A DNA stretch of 46,803 nucleotides from JAITMY01 sp031549685 (GCA_031549685.1 JAVBPG010000029.1:1-46803), one strand, 5' to 3'; counted from the first letter of the stretch, positions 38,450 through 46,218 are shown. Notes: generated from the letters alone by a model not told the origin. A program made the numbers and translations.

Positions 38450-39262
38450 ATGGCAAAGAGTCATAAAATTTTATTCGTAAGCCAAGAAATGATGCCCTAT
38501 GTGGCGGAGACCGAGATATCGAAGATAGCTCGCTACCTGCCGCAGGCCATTCAGGAGCGTGGCAACGAAATTCGCTCTTTCATGCCGCGCTACGGCGTGG
38601 TAAACGAGCGGCGCAACCAGCTGCACGAGGTCATTCGCCTCTCGGGCATGAACCTTATCATCAACGAGGCCGATCACCCGCTCATCATCAAGGTGGCGTC
38701 GATTCCCGCCGCGCGCATGCAGGTGTACCTCATCGACAACGAGGACTACTTTCAGCGCAAGAGCATGCTGTTTGACGATGGCGGCGCGTTTTTTGGCGAC
38801 AACGACGAGCGCATGATTTTCTTTGCCCGCGGCACGCTCGAAACCATTAAAAAACTGCGCTGGCAACCCGAAATTGTGCACTGCCACGGCTGGTTTAGCA
38901 TGATGACGCCGCTGTTTGTAAAAAAGGCCTACCACGACGATCCGCTCTTTGCCAAATCAAAGGTGGTGCTTACCATTTACGACGAAAATTTTGAGGCCCG
39001 TTTTGACCAGAATTTTCACAAAAAAGCGCTGCTGGGCGGAGTTAGCCCCCGCGAAGTGGAGTCGCTGTCGAGCGCCGGGTATGTGGAGCTCATGAAGGTT
39101 GCCATGACGTACGCCGATGGCGTAATTGTTGGCAGCAAAAATATTAACCCTGCGCTGCAAAAGCATATCAAAACCTTAAAAGCTCCCGTACTGCCGTTTC
39201 ACGAGGAGCAGTACGTTGAAACCTACGCCGATTTTTATGACCAAGTTCTTGCTAAAAAATAG
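38450..39262 (+). CDS. glycogen/starch synthase N-terminal-like protein (half length)
   Basis: A 270-residue protein that covers only the N-terminal Rossmann half of a GT5 glycogen/starch synthase (whole enzymes run ~470-550 residues). It has KILFVSQEMMPY, RGNEIRSFMPRYGVV, FFARGTLETI and PEIVHCHGWFSMMTPLF, all in GT5 order. But the glucosyl-acceptor motif KxGGL near residue 15-20 is replaced by VAETEISKIARYLP. The C-terminal GT1 half with the ADP-sugar site is absent, so synthase activity is unlikely. Half-length forms like this are, to my knowledge, kept in many Bacteroidota, so it is not a fresh truncation. Its 3' end overlaps the DUF4270 gene by 26 bases, implying coupled translation. Confidence 0.82.
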   Translation: MAKSHKILFVSQEMMPYVAETEISKIARYLPQAIQERGNEIRSFMPRYGVVNERRNQLHEVIRLSGMNLIINEADHPLIIKVASIPAARMQVYLIDNEDYFQRKSMLFDDGGAFFGDNDERMIFFARGTLETIKKLRWQPEIVHCHGWFSMMTPLFVKKAYHDDPLFAKSKVVLTIYDENFEARFDQNFHKKALLGGVSPREVESLSSAGYVELMKVAMTYADGVIVGSKNINPALQKHIKTLKAPVLPFHEEQYVETYADFYDQVLAKK

Positions 39263-40547
39263 TCCCGTCCCTGCGCTGCTGTTTTTTCTCTCCGTTTTTG
39301 CCTTTTCCTGCACCGACATGGATAAAACGCTGGGCGAAGATTTTATTCCCGAAAGCCAGGAGCTGAAGGTGCAAGTTTTTGATGCCGGCGGATTTTTTGC
39401 CATGCAAACCGTAATGCTTGATTCGCTGTCCACCGGAAACTTCAGCACCGGCACGCTGGGTCGCCTTACCGATGTGCGCCTGGGCAAAACCACGGCGGGA
39501 TTTGCCACGCAGCTGATACCATACTCTTACAGCAGCGACCTCGGGTACCAGTCCGGACCGGCCCTCGATTCCGTTTTCCTGCACCTCGGCTTTACCTCCA
39601 CCTTTGGCTCCGACAAAACGCCCATGAGCGTGGAGGTGTACGAGCTTGCCTCGGCGCTGAGCGACACCACCACCTTTTACGGAGGCGATACCGCCTTTGT
39701 AAACAGCATGGTGGGTAGCGTAAAAATAGGCGAGGGCATAGTAACCGCCGATAGCGTAGGCGTTACCATCCGGCTGAGCAACAGCAACGATCTTTACACG
39801 CGGCTGTTCAACATAAGCACTGCCGAAAACTTTGCCGAAAACTTTAACGGGCTATACGTAAAGGTGGCCGACGGCAGCGGAGGCTGCATAAAGTCCGTTA
39901 GTTTGGTAAACACGACAAATGCCTATGCAACCAGCGCCCTTGTTGGATTTTACCACTACAACGATACAATAAATGAGGCTCCCGACAGCGTCAAAAGGAT
40001 TATCTACGACGTGAGCAGCACCACGCCGCGCTTCAACACCTTTAGCCACGATTACTCGGGCACTACCGTGTTGCAGCCCAACAATCCGGTGCTTTACATG
40101 CAGGGCTTGGGAGGCGTGGCCCTGCAAATGAGCTTCGACCAAAGCGCCGTGCAGGCCTGGCTGGGTGATAAGCACTACGCCGTTAACCGCGCCGAGCTGC
40201 TGCTGCCTGTGGAGGATTACGCCAACCCCAATGAGCTTGATAAGCTGTACTCGACCCAGCTGTACTGCATGACCAAAGAACCGAAGGGATACGCCTATAC
40301 GCGCGATGTTTTCTCGTACACGGGTGCGTTCAACGGCTCGTTCGATGGGGCTATAAACCGCTCGCAAATGTGCTATACGCTCAACATTACGCACTTTTTC
40401 AACGATGTGCTGCTTAAAGGAAAAACCACGCCCATGCTTATTGTGCCCTACGCCTACATGAGCGATGCAAGGAGTGCGCTGGTAAGCAACAGTCCGGCCT
40501 CCAACCGCAAACCGCAGCTGAAAATTACCTACGGCGAAGTAAAGTAA
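39237..40547 (+). CDS. DUF4270 lipoprotein
   Basis: A 436-residue lipoprotein of the DUF4270 family. The signal peptide ends FAFS-C (Cys25), followed by TDMDKTLGEDFIP, an acidic export signal and a typical DUF4270 opening. The mature part is beta-rich with blocks such as LGRLTDVRLGKTTAGFATQL (about 80-99), FLHLGFTSTFG, NFNGLYVKVADGSGG, LQMSFDQSAVQAWL and the C-terminal RKPQLKITYGEVK. The function of the family is unknown; surface display is inferred. It begins inside the end of the half GT5 gene (overlap 39237-39262). The two are probably always made together. A perfect 19-bp terminator overlaps the stop codon. Confidence 0.88.
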   Translation: MTKFLLKNSPVPALLFFLSVFAFSCTDMDKTLGEDFIPESQELKVQVFDAGGFFAMQTVMLDSLSTGNFSTGTLGRLTDVRLGKTTAGFATQLIPYSYSSDLGYQSGPALDSVFLHLGFTSTFGSDKTPMSVEVYELASALSDTTTFYGGDTAFVNSMVGSVKIGEGIVTADSVGVTIRLSNSNDLYTRLFNISTAENFAENFNGLYVKVADGSGGCIKSVSLVNTTNAYATSALVGFYHYNDTINEAPDSVKRIIYDVSSTTPRFNTFSHDYSGTTVLQPNNPVLYMQGLGGVALQMSFDQSAVQAWLGDKHYAVNRAELLLPVEDYANPNELDKLYSTQLYCMTKEPKGYAYTRDVFSYTGAFNGSFDGAINRSQMCYTLNITHFFNDVLLKGKTTPMLIVPYAYMSDARSALVSNSPASNRKPQLKITYGEVK

Positions 40548-40587
40548 AAAGTAAAGCGTTGAAAAAACTTTCAACGCTTTACTTTTT
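40546..40587. terminator. terminator after the DUF4270 gene
   Basis: AAAAAGTAAAGCGTTGAAA, loop AAAC, then the exact complement ending in T5. It starts within the stop codon region and works both ways between convergent genes. Confidence 0.9.
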
Positions 40588-40598
40588 GAATATTATGA

Positions 40599-40628
40599 CC
40601 CTAACAGGATTTCAAGACCCTGTTAGGG
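40599..40628. repeat. CCCTA...TAGGG dispersed hairpin, copy 2
   Basis: CCCTAACAGG (40599-40608), ten bases, CCTGTTAGGG (40619-40628): exact arms. Related to 26801-26831. Confidence 0.75.
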
Positions 40629-40644
40629 TTTTACACGACAAGGC

Positions 40645-42300
40645 CTATTCGTACGCTCCCATTTTGAGCATGTTTACCTCCTTGGGCGTTAGTATGCGCC
40701 ATTTTCCGCGCTCCAGCGATTTTTTGGTAAGCCCGGCGAAGTAAACGCGGTCGAGCTTTTTTACTTCGTAGCCCAAGGCTTCGAACATGCGGCGTACCAC
40801 GCGGTTGCGGCCCGAGTGAATTTCAATTCCCACCTCGGTTTTATCCTCCAGGTTGGTGTAGCCCACCTCGTCGGCGATGGCCAAACCATCCTCGAGCTCC
40901 ACGCCGGCCACCAGCTTGTCCATATCGGGTTTTTTCAGCGTTTTGTCGAGGTTTACCTGGTACACCTTGCGCTTGTTGTAGCTGGGGTGGGTGAGCACCT
41001 TGGTCAGCTCGCCGTCGTTGGTAAACAGCAGCACGCCGGTAGTGTTTTTATCCAGGCGGCCCACGGGGTACACGCGCTCCGGGCAGGCTCCGGCAATGAG
41101 GTCCATTACCGTTTTATCGGCATGCGGATCTTCAACCGTGGTAACGTAGCCCTTGGGCTTGTTGAGCAGAATGTACACCTTTTTTTCGCCCGACAGCTTA
41201 TCGCCGTTCCAGCGGATTTCGTCGCTCGGAAGCACCTTTGTGCCCAGCTCGGTAACCACCGCTCCGTTTACGGTAATCTCACCGTTTTGTATGTATTCGT
41301 CGGCTTCGCGGCGCGAGCATACGCCCGAGTTGGCTATAAACTTGTTGAGGCGCACCGGGGCATCGGGGTCTTTTACCTGGGCGGCTTTTCTTGCCTTGGG
41401 CTCCAGCACGCGGATGTCCTTGCGCGGCTTATCCTCAAAGCTGCGGCGCGGACGCTTTGCATCGGCGGAAGTTTCCTCTCCGTAAGTTTTTTTAGCATAC
41501 GGTTTGCGCTCGTATGGTTTATCCTCGCCAAATGATTTTTTGCCGTAAGGCTTGCGCTCAAAGGGTTTGTCATCGCCAAATGATTTTCTGGCGTAGGGTT
41601 TGCGCTCCGGATTTTCGTCCCCGTATGCCTTTTTAGCGTAGGGTTTCCGCTCGTAGGGCTTTTCGTCTCCGTACGATTTTTTGGCGTAGGGCTTACGCTC
41701 CGGCTTTTCGTCCCCGTATGTTTTTTTAGCGTATGGCTTGCGCTCATACGGCTTATCCTTATCATCGCCATACGTTTTTCGGGCGTATGGCTTGCGTTCC
41801 GGTTTTTCGTCCCCGTATGTTTTTTTAGCGTACGGTTTCCGCTCGTATGGTTTATCTTCTCCGTAAGATTTTTTGGCAAAAGGTTTTTCCCCAAAAGATT
41901 TCCGTTCGTATGGTTTGCGCTCCGGCTTGTCGCCGTGGGGAGCGTCGAAGGCTGAGCGCCTTTTGGGCTTGTCATCGCCGCTGCGCTCGCCGTAGCTGCG
42001 GCGGGGCTTTTCGTCGCCATCGCCGTAAGCCTTGCGTGGCGCGCGCTTTGGTTTTTCATCAAAAGATTCCTCGCGCGATTCTGCTTGCGGGGTACGGTTT
42101 TTGAAAAAACTTTGCCTGGTCGAAGCGCGCTTCACAGGCGCCTCATCAGCTTCTTTCTCCTTGCGGGCGGCACGCTTTGGGCGCGGCTCCTCTTCATCGG
42201 CGGACTTCACAGCCCTTTTTGGTGCGCTCACGGTTTTGCGACGCTCCATGCTGCCGGTACGCGGGCGGTACGTTGACGGCCCTTCGTTGGTGTTTTCCAT
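40645..42300 (-). CDS. rRNA pseudouridine synthase (RluB/RsuA type) with long basic repeat N-terminus
   Basis: A 551-residue protein; the enzyme proper is only the last ~235 residues. An S4 RNA-binding domain at about 316-362 (VRLNKFIANSGVCSRREADEYI) is followed by the synthase domain with catalytic Asp417 in VGRLDKNTTGVLLFTNDG, KRKVYQV and the closing GRNRVVRRMFEALG. This fits RluB/RluE/RsuA, which modify rRNA. The first ~310 residues are rich in Lys, Arg, Pro, Tyr and Gly. Residues ~144-274 are about eight units of the type KKTYGDEKPERKPYA or KPYERKPYA, probably disordered and RNA-binding. A minus-strand TACTTTTG box (42331-42324) precedes the start. Confidence 0.9.
   Translation of the reverse strand: MENTNEGPSTYRPRTGSMERRKTVSAPKRAVKSADEEEPRPKRAARKEKEADEAPVKRASTRQSFFKNRTPQAESREESFDEKPKRAPRKAYGDGDEKPRRSYGERSGDDKPKRRSAFDAPHGDKPERKPYERKSFGEKPFAKKSYGEDKPYERKPYAKKTYGDEKPERKPYARKTYGDDKDKPYERKPYAKKTYGDEKPERKPYAKKSYGDEKPYERKPYAKKAYGDENPERKPYARKSFGDDKPFERKPYGKKSFGEDKPYERKPYAKKTYGEETSADAKRPRRSFEDKPRKDIRVLEPKARKAAQVKDPDAPVRLNKFIANSGVCSRREADEYIQNGEITVNGAVVTELGTKVLPSDEIRWNGDKLSGEKKVYILLNKPKGYVTTVEDPHADKTVMDLIAGACPERVYPVGRLDKNTTGVLLFTNDGELTKVLTHPSYNKRKVYQVNLDKTLKKPDMDKLVAGVELEDGLAIADEVGYTNLEDKTEVGIEIHSGRNRVVRRMFEALGYEVKKLDRVYFAGLTKKSLERGKWRILTPKEVNMLKMGAYE
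41478..41871 (-). repeat. tandem coding repeats in the pseudouridine synthase gene
   Basis: About eight units of 42-54 bases coding for variants of KK(T/S)YGDEKP(YE)RKPYA. Units with PYERKPY and with PERKPY alternate, so a longer period of about 90-100 bases is also visible. Confidence 0.85.
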
Positions 42301-42323
42301 TGCTATAAATTCGAATTATCCGA

Positions 42324-42331
42324 CAAAAGTA
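42324..42331 (-). promoter_or_regulatory. promoter -7 element of the pseudouridine synthase gene
   Basis: TACTTTTG on the minus strand, 23 bases before the ATG, in the 45-base gap to divergent hemW. No -33 element at standard spacing. Confidence 0.5.
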
Positions 42332-42345
42332 GCTTATTTTGCAAT

Positions 42346-43653
42346 ATGTTTGGCGTTTATTTCCACATCCCTTTTTGCAAAAGCAAGTGCGGCTACTGCG
42401 ATTTTTACTCCGTGGCCTCGCAAGCGCTTGTGCAGCCTATGGTTGATGCCATGCTGCGCGAGCTGGAGCTGCGGAGAAATTATTTTGAGAAGGCTGTCAT
42501 TGCGGGCTTGACTCGCAATCCCCGACAAGAGGAGGACGCTTCGATGGGGAGATCCCGTGTCGAGCACGGGATGACAGGTGGTAACACCGCCACGCTGTAC
42601 TTTGGTGGTGGCACGCCATCGCTGCTGCAGCCGGAGCAAATAGCCGCGCTGGCGCAAAAAGCCATTCGGGTTTTTGGTATAAAAAAGTTCGTGGAGTTTA
42701 CCGTTGAGCTAAACCCCGATGATGCTACACCCCAATATTTGCAATCCCTGCGCGACCTCGGCGTTGACCGGTTGAGCGTTGGCGTTCAGTCCTTTTTCGA
42801 CGATGATTTGCAGCGGGTAAACCGCCGGCATACGGCGGAGCAGGCCAAGGATTGCGTGCTTAGCGCGCAGAAAATCGGCTTCAACAACATTTCGATAGAC
42901 CTCATTTACGGCCTTCCGCAAATGACGCAGGAGCGCTGGCGCGACAACCTGGAGGCGGCGTTTTCGCTCGGCGTCCAGCACCTTTCGGCCTACGCGCTGT
43001 CGGTTGAGGCGCGCACCCCGTTCGGGGTACAGCAGCGCAGGGGCAAGCTGGTGCTGCCCACCGAAGGCGAGGTGGTGGAGCAAAGTCGCCTGCTGGACGA
43101 GCTGAGCGCGCGGCACGGCTTTACGCACTACGAAATTTCGAGCTTTGCCCGCGAAGGATTTTTTTCGCAGCACAACACGGCCTACTGGCAGCAAAAACCC
43201 TACATTGGCCTTGGCCCCTCGGCGCACTCGTACAACGGCGCGCAGCGGCAAAATAATGTGGCGAATAATACGCAGTACATAGAATGGATAAATGCTGCTT
43301 GTCATTGCGGGTCCCGCCAAGTCGGGATAAACTTTGACCCGCAATCTCCAAATTGGGAGATCCCGCGTCAAGCGCGGGATGACAACCCTGTTGAAAATTT
43401 TTTCGAGGTAGAAAATCTTACCGAGGAGCAGCGCTACAACGAGTATATTTTTACCGGATTGCGCACCATGTGGGGTATTAATTTAGAGTATGTGCGGCAA
43501 GTTTTCAACAGCCAGCTTCATAAATACAGCCTCGAAAAAGCACAAAAATTAGTTGAGAATAAAAATCTTACATTAATAAATGAAACGTTGACAATTCCGG
43601 AGGAACGCTGGATGGTGGCCGATGGCATTATGCTGGAGTTAATTTGGGCATAG
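42346..43653 (+). CDS. hemW: HemW-like radical SAM protein with two in-frame palindromic inserts
   Basis: A 435-residue HemW (formerly called coproporphyrinogen III oxidase-like), a heme-binding radical SAM protein thought to deliver heme. The cluster motif CKSKCGYCDFYS has the CxxxCxxC cysteines plus the extra Cys typical of HemW-like proteins (about 11-21). TLYFGGGTPSLL, VELNPDD, LSVGVQSF and NISIDLIYGLP follow in normal order, then the C-terminal helical domain. Usual length is ~375-380 residues. The excess is explained by two inserts: VIAGLTRNP...RVEHGMTG (element 42495-42576) before TLYFGGG, and ACHCGSRQ...IPRQARDD (43300-43384) before the EEQRYNEYIFTGLRT block. Both keep the frame. It is divergent from the pseudouridine synthase gene. 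Confidence 0.92.
   Translation: MFGVYFHIPFCKSKCGYCDFYSVASQALVQPMVDAMLRELELRRNYFEKAVIAGLTRNPRQEEDASMGRSRVEHGMTGGNTATLYFGGGTPSLLQPEQIAALAQKAIRVFGIKKFVEFTVELNPDDATPQYLQSLRDLGVDRLSVGVQSFFDDDLQRVNRRHTAEQAKDCVLSAQKIGFNNISIDLIYGLPQMTQERWRDNLEAAFSLGVQHLSAYALSVEARTPFGVQQRRGKLVLPTEGEVVEQSRLLDELSARHGFTHYEISSFAREGFFSQHNTAYWQQKPYIGLGPSAHSYNGAQRQNNVANNTQYIEWINAACHCGSRQVGINFDPQSPNWEIPRQARDDNPVENFFEVENLTEEQRYNEYIFTGLRTMWGINLEYVRQVFNSQLHKYSLEKAQKLVENKNLTLINETLTIPEERWMVADGIMLELIWA
42495..42576. repeat. palindromic element inside hemW, first (82 bp)
   Basis: TGTCATTGCGGGCTTGACTC...AATCCCC and GAGATCCCGTGTCGAGCAC...GGATGACA. The centre encodes RQEEDASMG. Open in the host frame throughout; length 3n+1. Confidence 0.95.
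43300..43384. repeat. palindromic element inside hemW, second (85 bp)
   Basis: The long left half (43300-43349) contains an inner CCCGCC/GTCGGG-type hairpin and matches 20307-20356 inverted. The right half is GGGAGATCCCGCGTCAAGCG...GGATGACA. Open in the host frame; length 3n+1. Confidence 0.95.
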
Positions 43654-43709
43654 TTCTGTGTTGATTGATTTAGAAGGTTGACTCGACTAATGTTAAAATT
43701 ACCTTCCCC

Positions 43710-43741
43710 TTGTGTGATTATAAAGAGTTTTTATATGTTTG
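43710..43741 (+). promoter_or_regulatory. promoter of the small barrel gene
   Basis: TTG (43710-43712), 21 bases, TATGTTTG (43734-43741), 24 bases before ATG 43766. Confidence 0.65.
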
Positions 43742-43765
43742 TACAAACCAATCAACCATTGTGGT

Positions 43766-44428
43766 ATGATCAAAGTGATCGCATTTCTCAAACTACTGTT
43801 TTTTGTAACGCTTTCTACAATCGCTGTTGCTCAAAACAGTGACACATTAAAAATTCAAAAAGAAATCAAACATCAATATGTTGGATCAAGTTTGTCCAAA
43901 ATATTATTTACCACCCTTATCAATGCTAATTACTCATTTGAGTTAAACAAAAATCTGACACCATACGCAGAGGGTGGTTATGGTATTAATGTTGCCGGCA
44001 CATCTACATTTACGATGTTTACCCACGAAACCCATACCTGTTCTGGGTACCAAAATCTGAAAATTTCGGGGGGATTTGTAAAATTAGGCATAATCTTAAA
44101 TCTTCGTGAGGATTTACAAAAAAGATGTTTTACCCACATTGGCATTTTTTTCAATAATGCGCTGGTCAGTGAAAAAGCAGAGTATTACAACGAGAGCGAA
44201 AGCCGATTAAAAAGTCACACCGTGTATGTTCCGGCGCTTAGTATCGCTACAGGACTCGATGTAAAAATATGGCGGCGACTTTGGTCTAACTTTGATATAC
44301 AGTTTTCTTTTCCTGGAAACATAGAAGAAAAAATGTATGGGTACAGCATTCCTGGAATGGGAGGAAGTCCCAATGGACAAACCTATATTATGTTTACCTT
44401 TAATCTAAAGTACCAGCTGCCTCTATAA
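43766..44428 (+). CDS. small secreted beta-barrel-like protein
   Basis: A 220-residue protein that I cannot assign to a named family. Residues 1-23 form a signal peptide (IAFLKLLFFVTLSTIAVAQ). The mature part shows alternating strands: SLSKILFTTLINANYSFELNKNLTPYAEGGYGINVAG, GGFVKLGIILNLREDL, CFTHIGIFFNNALVS, YVPALSIATGLDVKIWRRLWSNFDIQFSFPG and YIMFTFNLKYQLPL. These suggest an eight-strand outer-membrane barrel. The end is YQLPL, not a terminal aromatic residue. The gene is clearly AT-richer than hemW and glmM at its sides and has its own promoter, so it may have been acquired. ATG 43766 is chosen because the upstream in-frame start lies in the promoter. Confidence 0.72.
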   Translation: MIKVIAFLKLLFFVTLSTIAVAQNSDTLKIQKEIKHQYVGSSLSKILFTTLINANYSFELNKNLTPYAEGGYGINVAGTSTFTMFTHETHTCSGYQNLKISGGFVKLGIILNLREDLQKRCFTHIGIFFNNALVSEKAEYYNESESRLKSHTVYVPALSIATGLDVKIWRRLWSNFDIQFSFPGNIEEKMYGYSIPGMGGSPNGQTYIMFTFNLKYQLPL

Positions 44429-44452
44429 TCATTGTTACTGACTGCACTTCGG

Positions 44453-44484
44453 TTGAAAATAGAGCTGTATTTTTTGTACTTTTA
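44453..44484 (+). promoter_or_regulatory. promoter of the mutase gene
   Basis: TTG (44453-44455), 21 bases, TACTTTTA (44477-44484), one change from consensus, 25 bases before ATG 44510. Confidence 0.5.
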
Positions 44485-44509
44485 CGCATTCATTTCAAAA
44501 CCGACAACC

Positions 44510-45919
44510 ATGTCTTTAATCAAATCCATTTCCGGCATTCGCGGCACCATTGGTGGTGTGCCGGGTGACAACCTCACACCTATTGATGTTGTAAAATTTA
44601 CTTCGGCTTATGCTACTTGGCTCAAGGCACAGCAATGCTCATGTTGCGGTACGCGCCTCAAAGTGGTGGTCGGTCGCGACGCGCGCATATCGGGGTCTAT
44701 GGTGAGCAACCTCATTGTGTCAACGCTGCAGGCCTGCGGAGTTGATGTCATCAACATTGGCCTGGCCACCACGCCGGCCGTGGAGCTGGCGGTGCCCTAC
44801 AAGCAGGCGCACGGCGGCATTATTATTACCGCCAGCCACAACCCCAAGCAGTGGAATGCGCTCAAGCTGCTCAACGGAAAGGGCGAATTTTTGAGCGGAA
44901 AAGATGGCGAAACGTTGCTAAAAATCGCCGAGCAAAGCAACCTGCAATTTGCGCAAGTAGATGAGTTGGGAAAAGAAACGCAGGATTTTAACTTTTTGCA
45001 AAAGCATATCGAGATGGTGCTGGCCTTGCCGCTGGTAAACGCCAAAGCCATTCGTGAGGCGAATTTAAAAGTAGTAGTTGACGCCGTAAACTCCGTTGGC
45101 GGAACGGCCATACCCGAGCTGCTGCGGGCGCTGGGCGTGGAGCAAATTACGGAGGTAAACTGCGAGCCCACCGGGCAATTTGCGCACAACCCTGAGCCGC
45201 TGCCTGAGCATTTGACCGAAATTTCGGCCGAGGTAAAAAAGCAGCAGGCGCACATGGGCATTGTGGTTGACCCCGATGTGGACCGCCTGGCGCTGGTGTG
45301 CGAAAACGGCGAGATGTTCGGCGAGGAATACACGTTGGTGGCGGTGGCCGACTACGTGCTGCAGCGCAAAAAAGGCAACACCTGCTCCAACCTTTCGTCG
45401 TCGCGGGCGCTGCGCGATGTTACGGAGGCGCATGGCGGAACCTACACCGCTGCCGCCGTGGGCGAGGTAAACGTGGTGGAAAAAATGAAGCAAACCAACG
45501 CCGTAATCGGTGGCGAGGGCAACGGCGGGGTAATTTACCCCGAGCTGCACTACGGCCGCGATGCCCTGGTGGGCGTGGCCCTGTTCCTGTCGCACTACGT
45601 GCAGCAGGGCAAGAGCATGAGCTCGCTGCGCGCTGTGTATCCGCCCTACTTTATGTCGAAAAACAAGCTGACGCTGACGCCCGACATCAACGTGGACGCG
45701 GTGCTGAGCGCTATGAAAGACGCCTACGCCGGAGAACGCGTAACGGGTATTGACGGCGTGAAAATTGATTTTGACGCTCGAAAAGAGTGGGTGCACCTGC
45801 GCAAGTCGAATACCGAGCCCATCATTCGCATATACGCCGAGAGCGGAACGCAGGCCGGAGCCGATAAGCTGGCGGCGGAGGTAATGGGAAAAATGGCAGA
45901 AATTTCGAAAAGGGTATAA
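44510..45919 (+). CDS. glmM: phosphoglucosamine mutase (GlmM-type phosphohexomutase)
   Basis: A 469-residue alpha-D-phosphohexomutase, most likely GlmM, which converts glucosamine-6-phosphate to glucosamine-1-phosphate for cell wall and lipopolysaccharide precursors. Four domains are present: domain 1 with ISGIRGTIGG and the active-site loop TASHNPKQWNALK, whose Ser carries the phosphate; domain 2; domain 3 with the metal-binding VVDPDVDRLAL and sugar-binding GGEGNGGVIYPE; domain 4 with RKSNTEPIIRIYAE for phosphate binding. The VGRDARISG loop is also intact. The DxDxD motif reads DPDVD. ATG 44510 follows a near-consensus promoter; the open frame continues upstream to a TTG that lies before it. 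Phosphomannomutase activity cannot be excluded. Confidence 0.9.
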   Translation: MSLIKSISGIRGTIGGVPGDNLTPIDVVKFTSAYATWLKAQQCSCCGTRLKVVVGRDARISGSMVSNLIVSTLQACGVDVINIGLATTPAVELAVPYKQAHGGIIITASHNPKQWNALKLLNGKGEFLSGKDGETLLKIAEQSNLQFAQVDELGKETQDFNFLQKHIEMVLALPLVNAKAIREANLKVVVDAVNSVGGTAIPELLRALGVEQITEVNCEPTGQFAHNPEPLPEHLTEISAEVKKQQAHMGIVVDPDVDRLALVCENGEMFGEEYTLVAVADYVLQRKKGNTCSNLSSSRALRDVTEAHGGTYTAAAVGEVNVVEKMKQTNAVIGGEGNGGVIYPELHYGRDALVGVALFLSHYVQQGKSMSSLRAVYPPYFMSKNKLTLTPDINVDAVLSAMKDAYAGERVTGIDGVKIDFDARKEWVHLRKSNTEPIIRIYAESGTQAGADKLAAEVMGKMAEISKRV

Positions 45920-45993
45920 GTTGAGCACCTTATTATATAGGCGTAAAATTTATTTTCACATTTTTTTACTCAAAAAACCCTCGCATATTCAAT

Positions 45994-46035
45994 AATATCA
46001 ACAAAAAACACCCTTTTTGTTGATATTTTTTTTAC
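45994..46035 (+). terminator. terminator after glmM
   Basis: AATATCAACAAAAA (45994-46007) pairs with TTTTTGTTGATATT (46014-46027), followed by T run. Confidence 0.8.
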
Positions 46036-46138
46036 CCCTTAAAAAACAATAAATAATTAATTATCACTATTTTATGTTTTTTTTGAAAAAGAAAAAAGCC
46101 TACAGGCGGCGAGAACACTAAAAAAAGTGGCGAAAATA

Positions 46139-46170
46139 TTTGGTTGTTACTACAAACCCGCTTACATTTG
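46139..46170 (+). promoter_or_regulatory. promoter of the HU gene
   Basis: TTTG (46139-46142), 20 bases, TACATTTG (46163-46170). Exact consensus; leader of about 45 bases before ATG 46219. Confidence 0.8.
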
Positions 46171-46218
46171 CCCCTACAAATTGTTCACTTTATTACTAAC
46201 CAACAAAAAATTACAGTC

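Larger units (their letters stand above)
45920..46218. other. AT-rich gap between glmM and HU
   Basis: No gene. It contains the glmM terminator (45994-46035) and the HU promoter (46139-46170). The stretch 46036-46138 is very A/T-rich, with no clear structure. Confidence 0.6.

Noticed and set aside
41478..41871. Regularly spaced repeats that could suggest a CRISPR array
   Set aside because: Units are contiguous coding repeats without unique spacers, and no cas genes are present. No CRISPR array was found anywhere in the window.
41373..42062. 229-codon open frame in another frame of the pseudouridine synthase tail
   Set aside because: It follows the tandem repeat of the real gene and has the same repeat period; no start signal or independent domain.
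42346..43653. hemW as a pseudogene because of two insertions
   Set aside because: No stop or frameshift; all radical SAM and downstream motifs are in order in a single frame.
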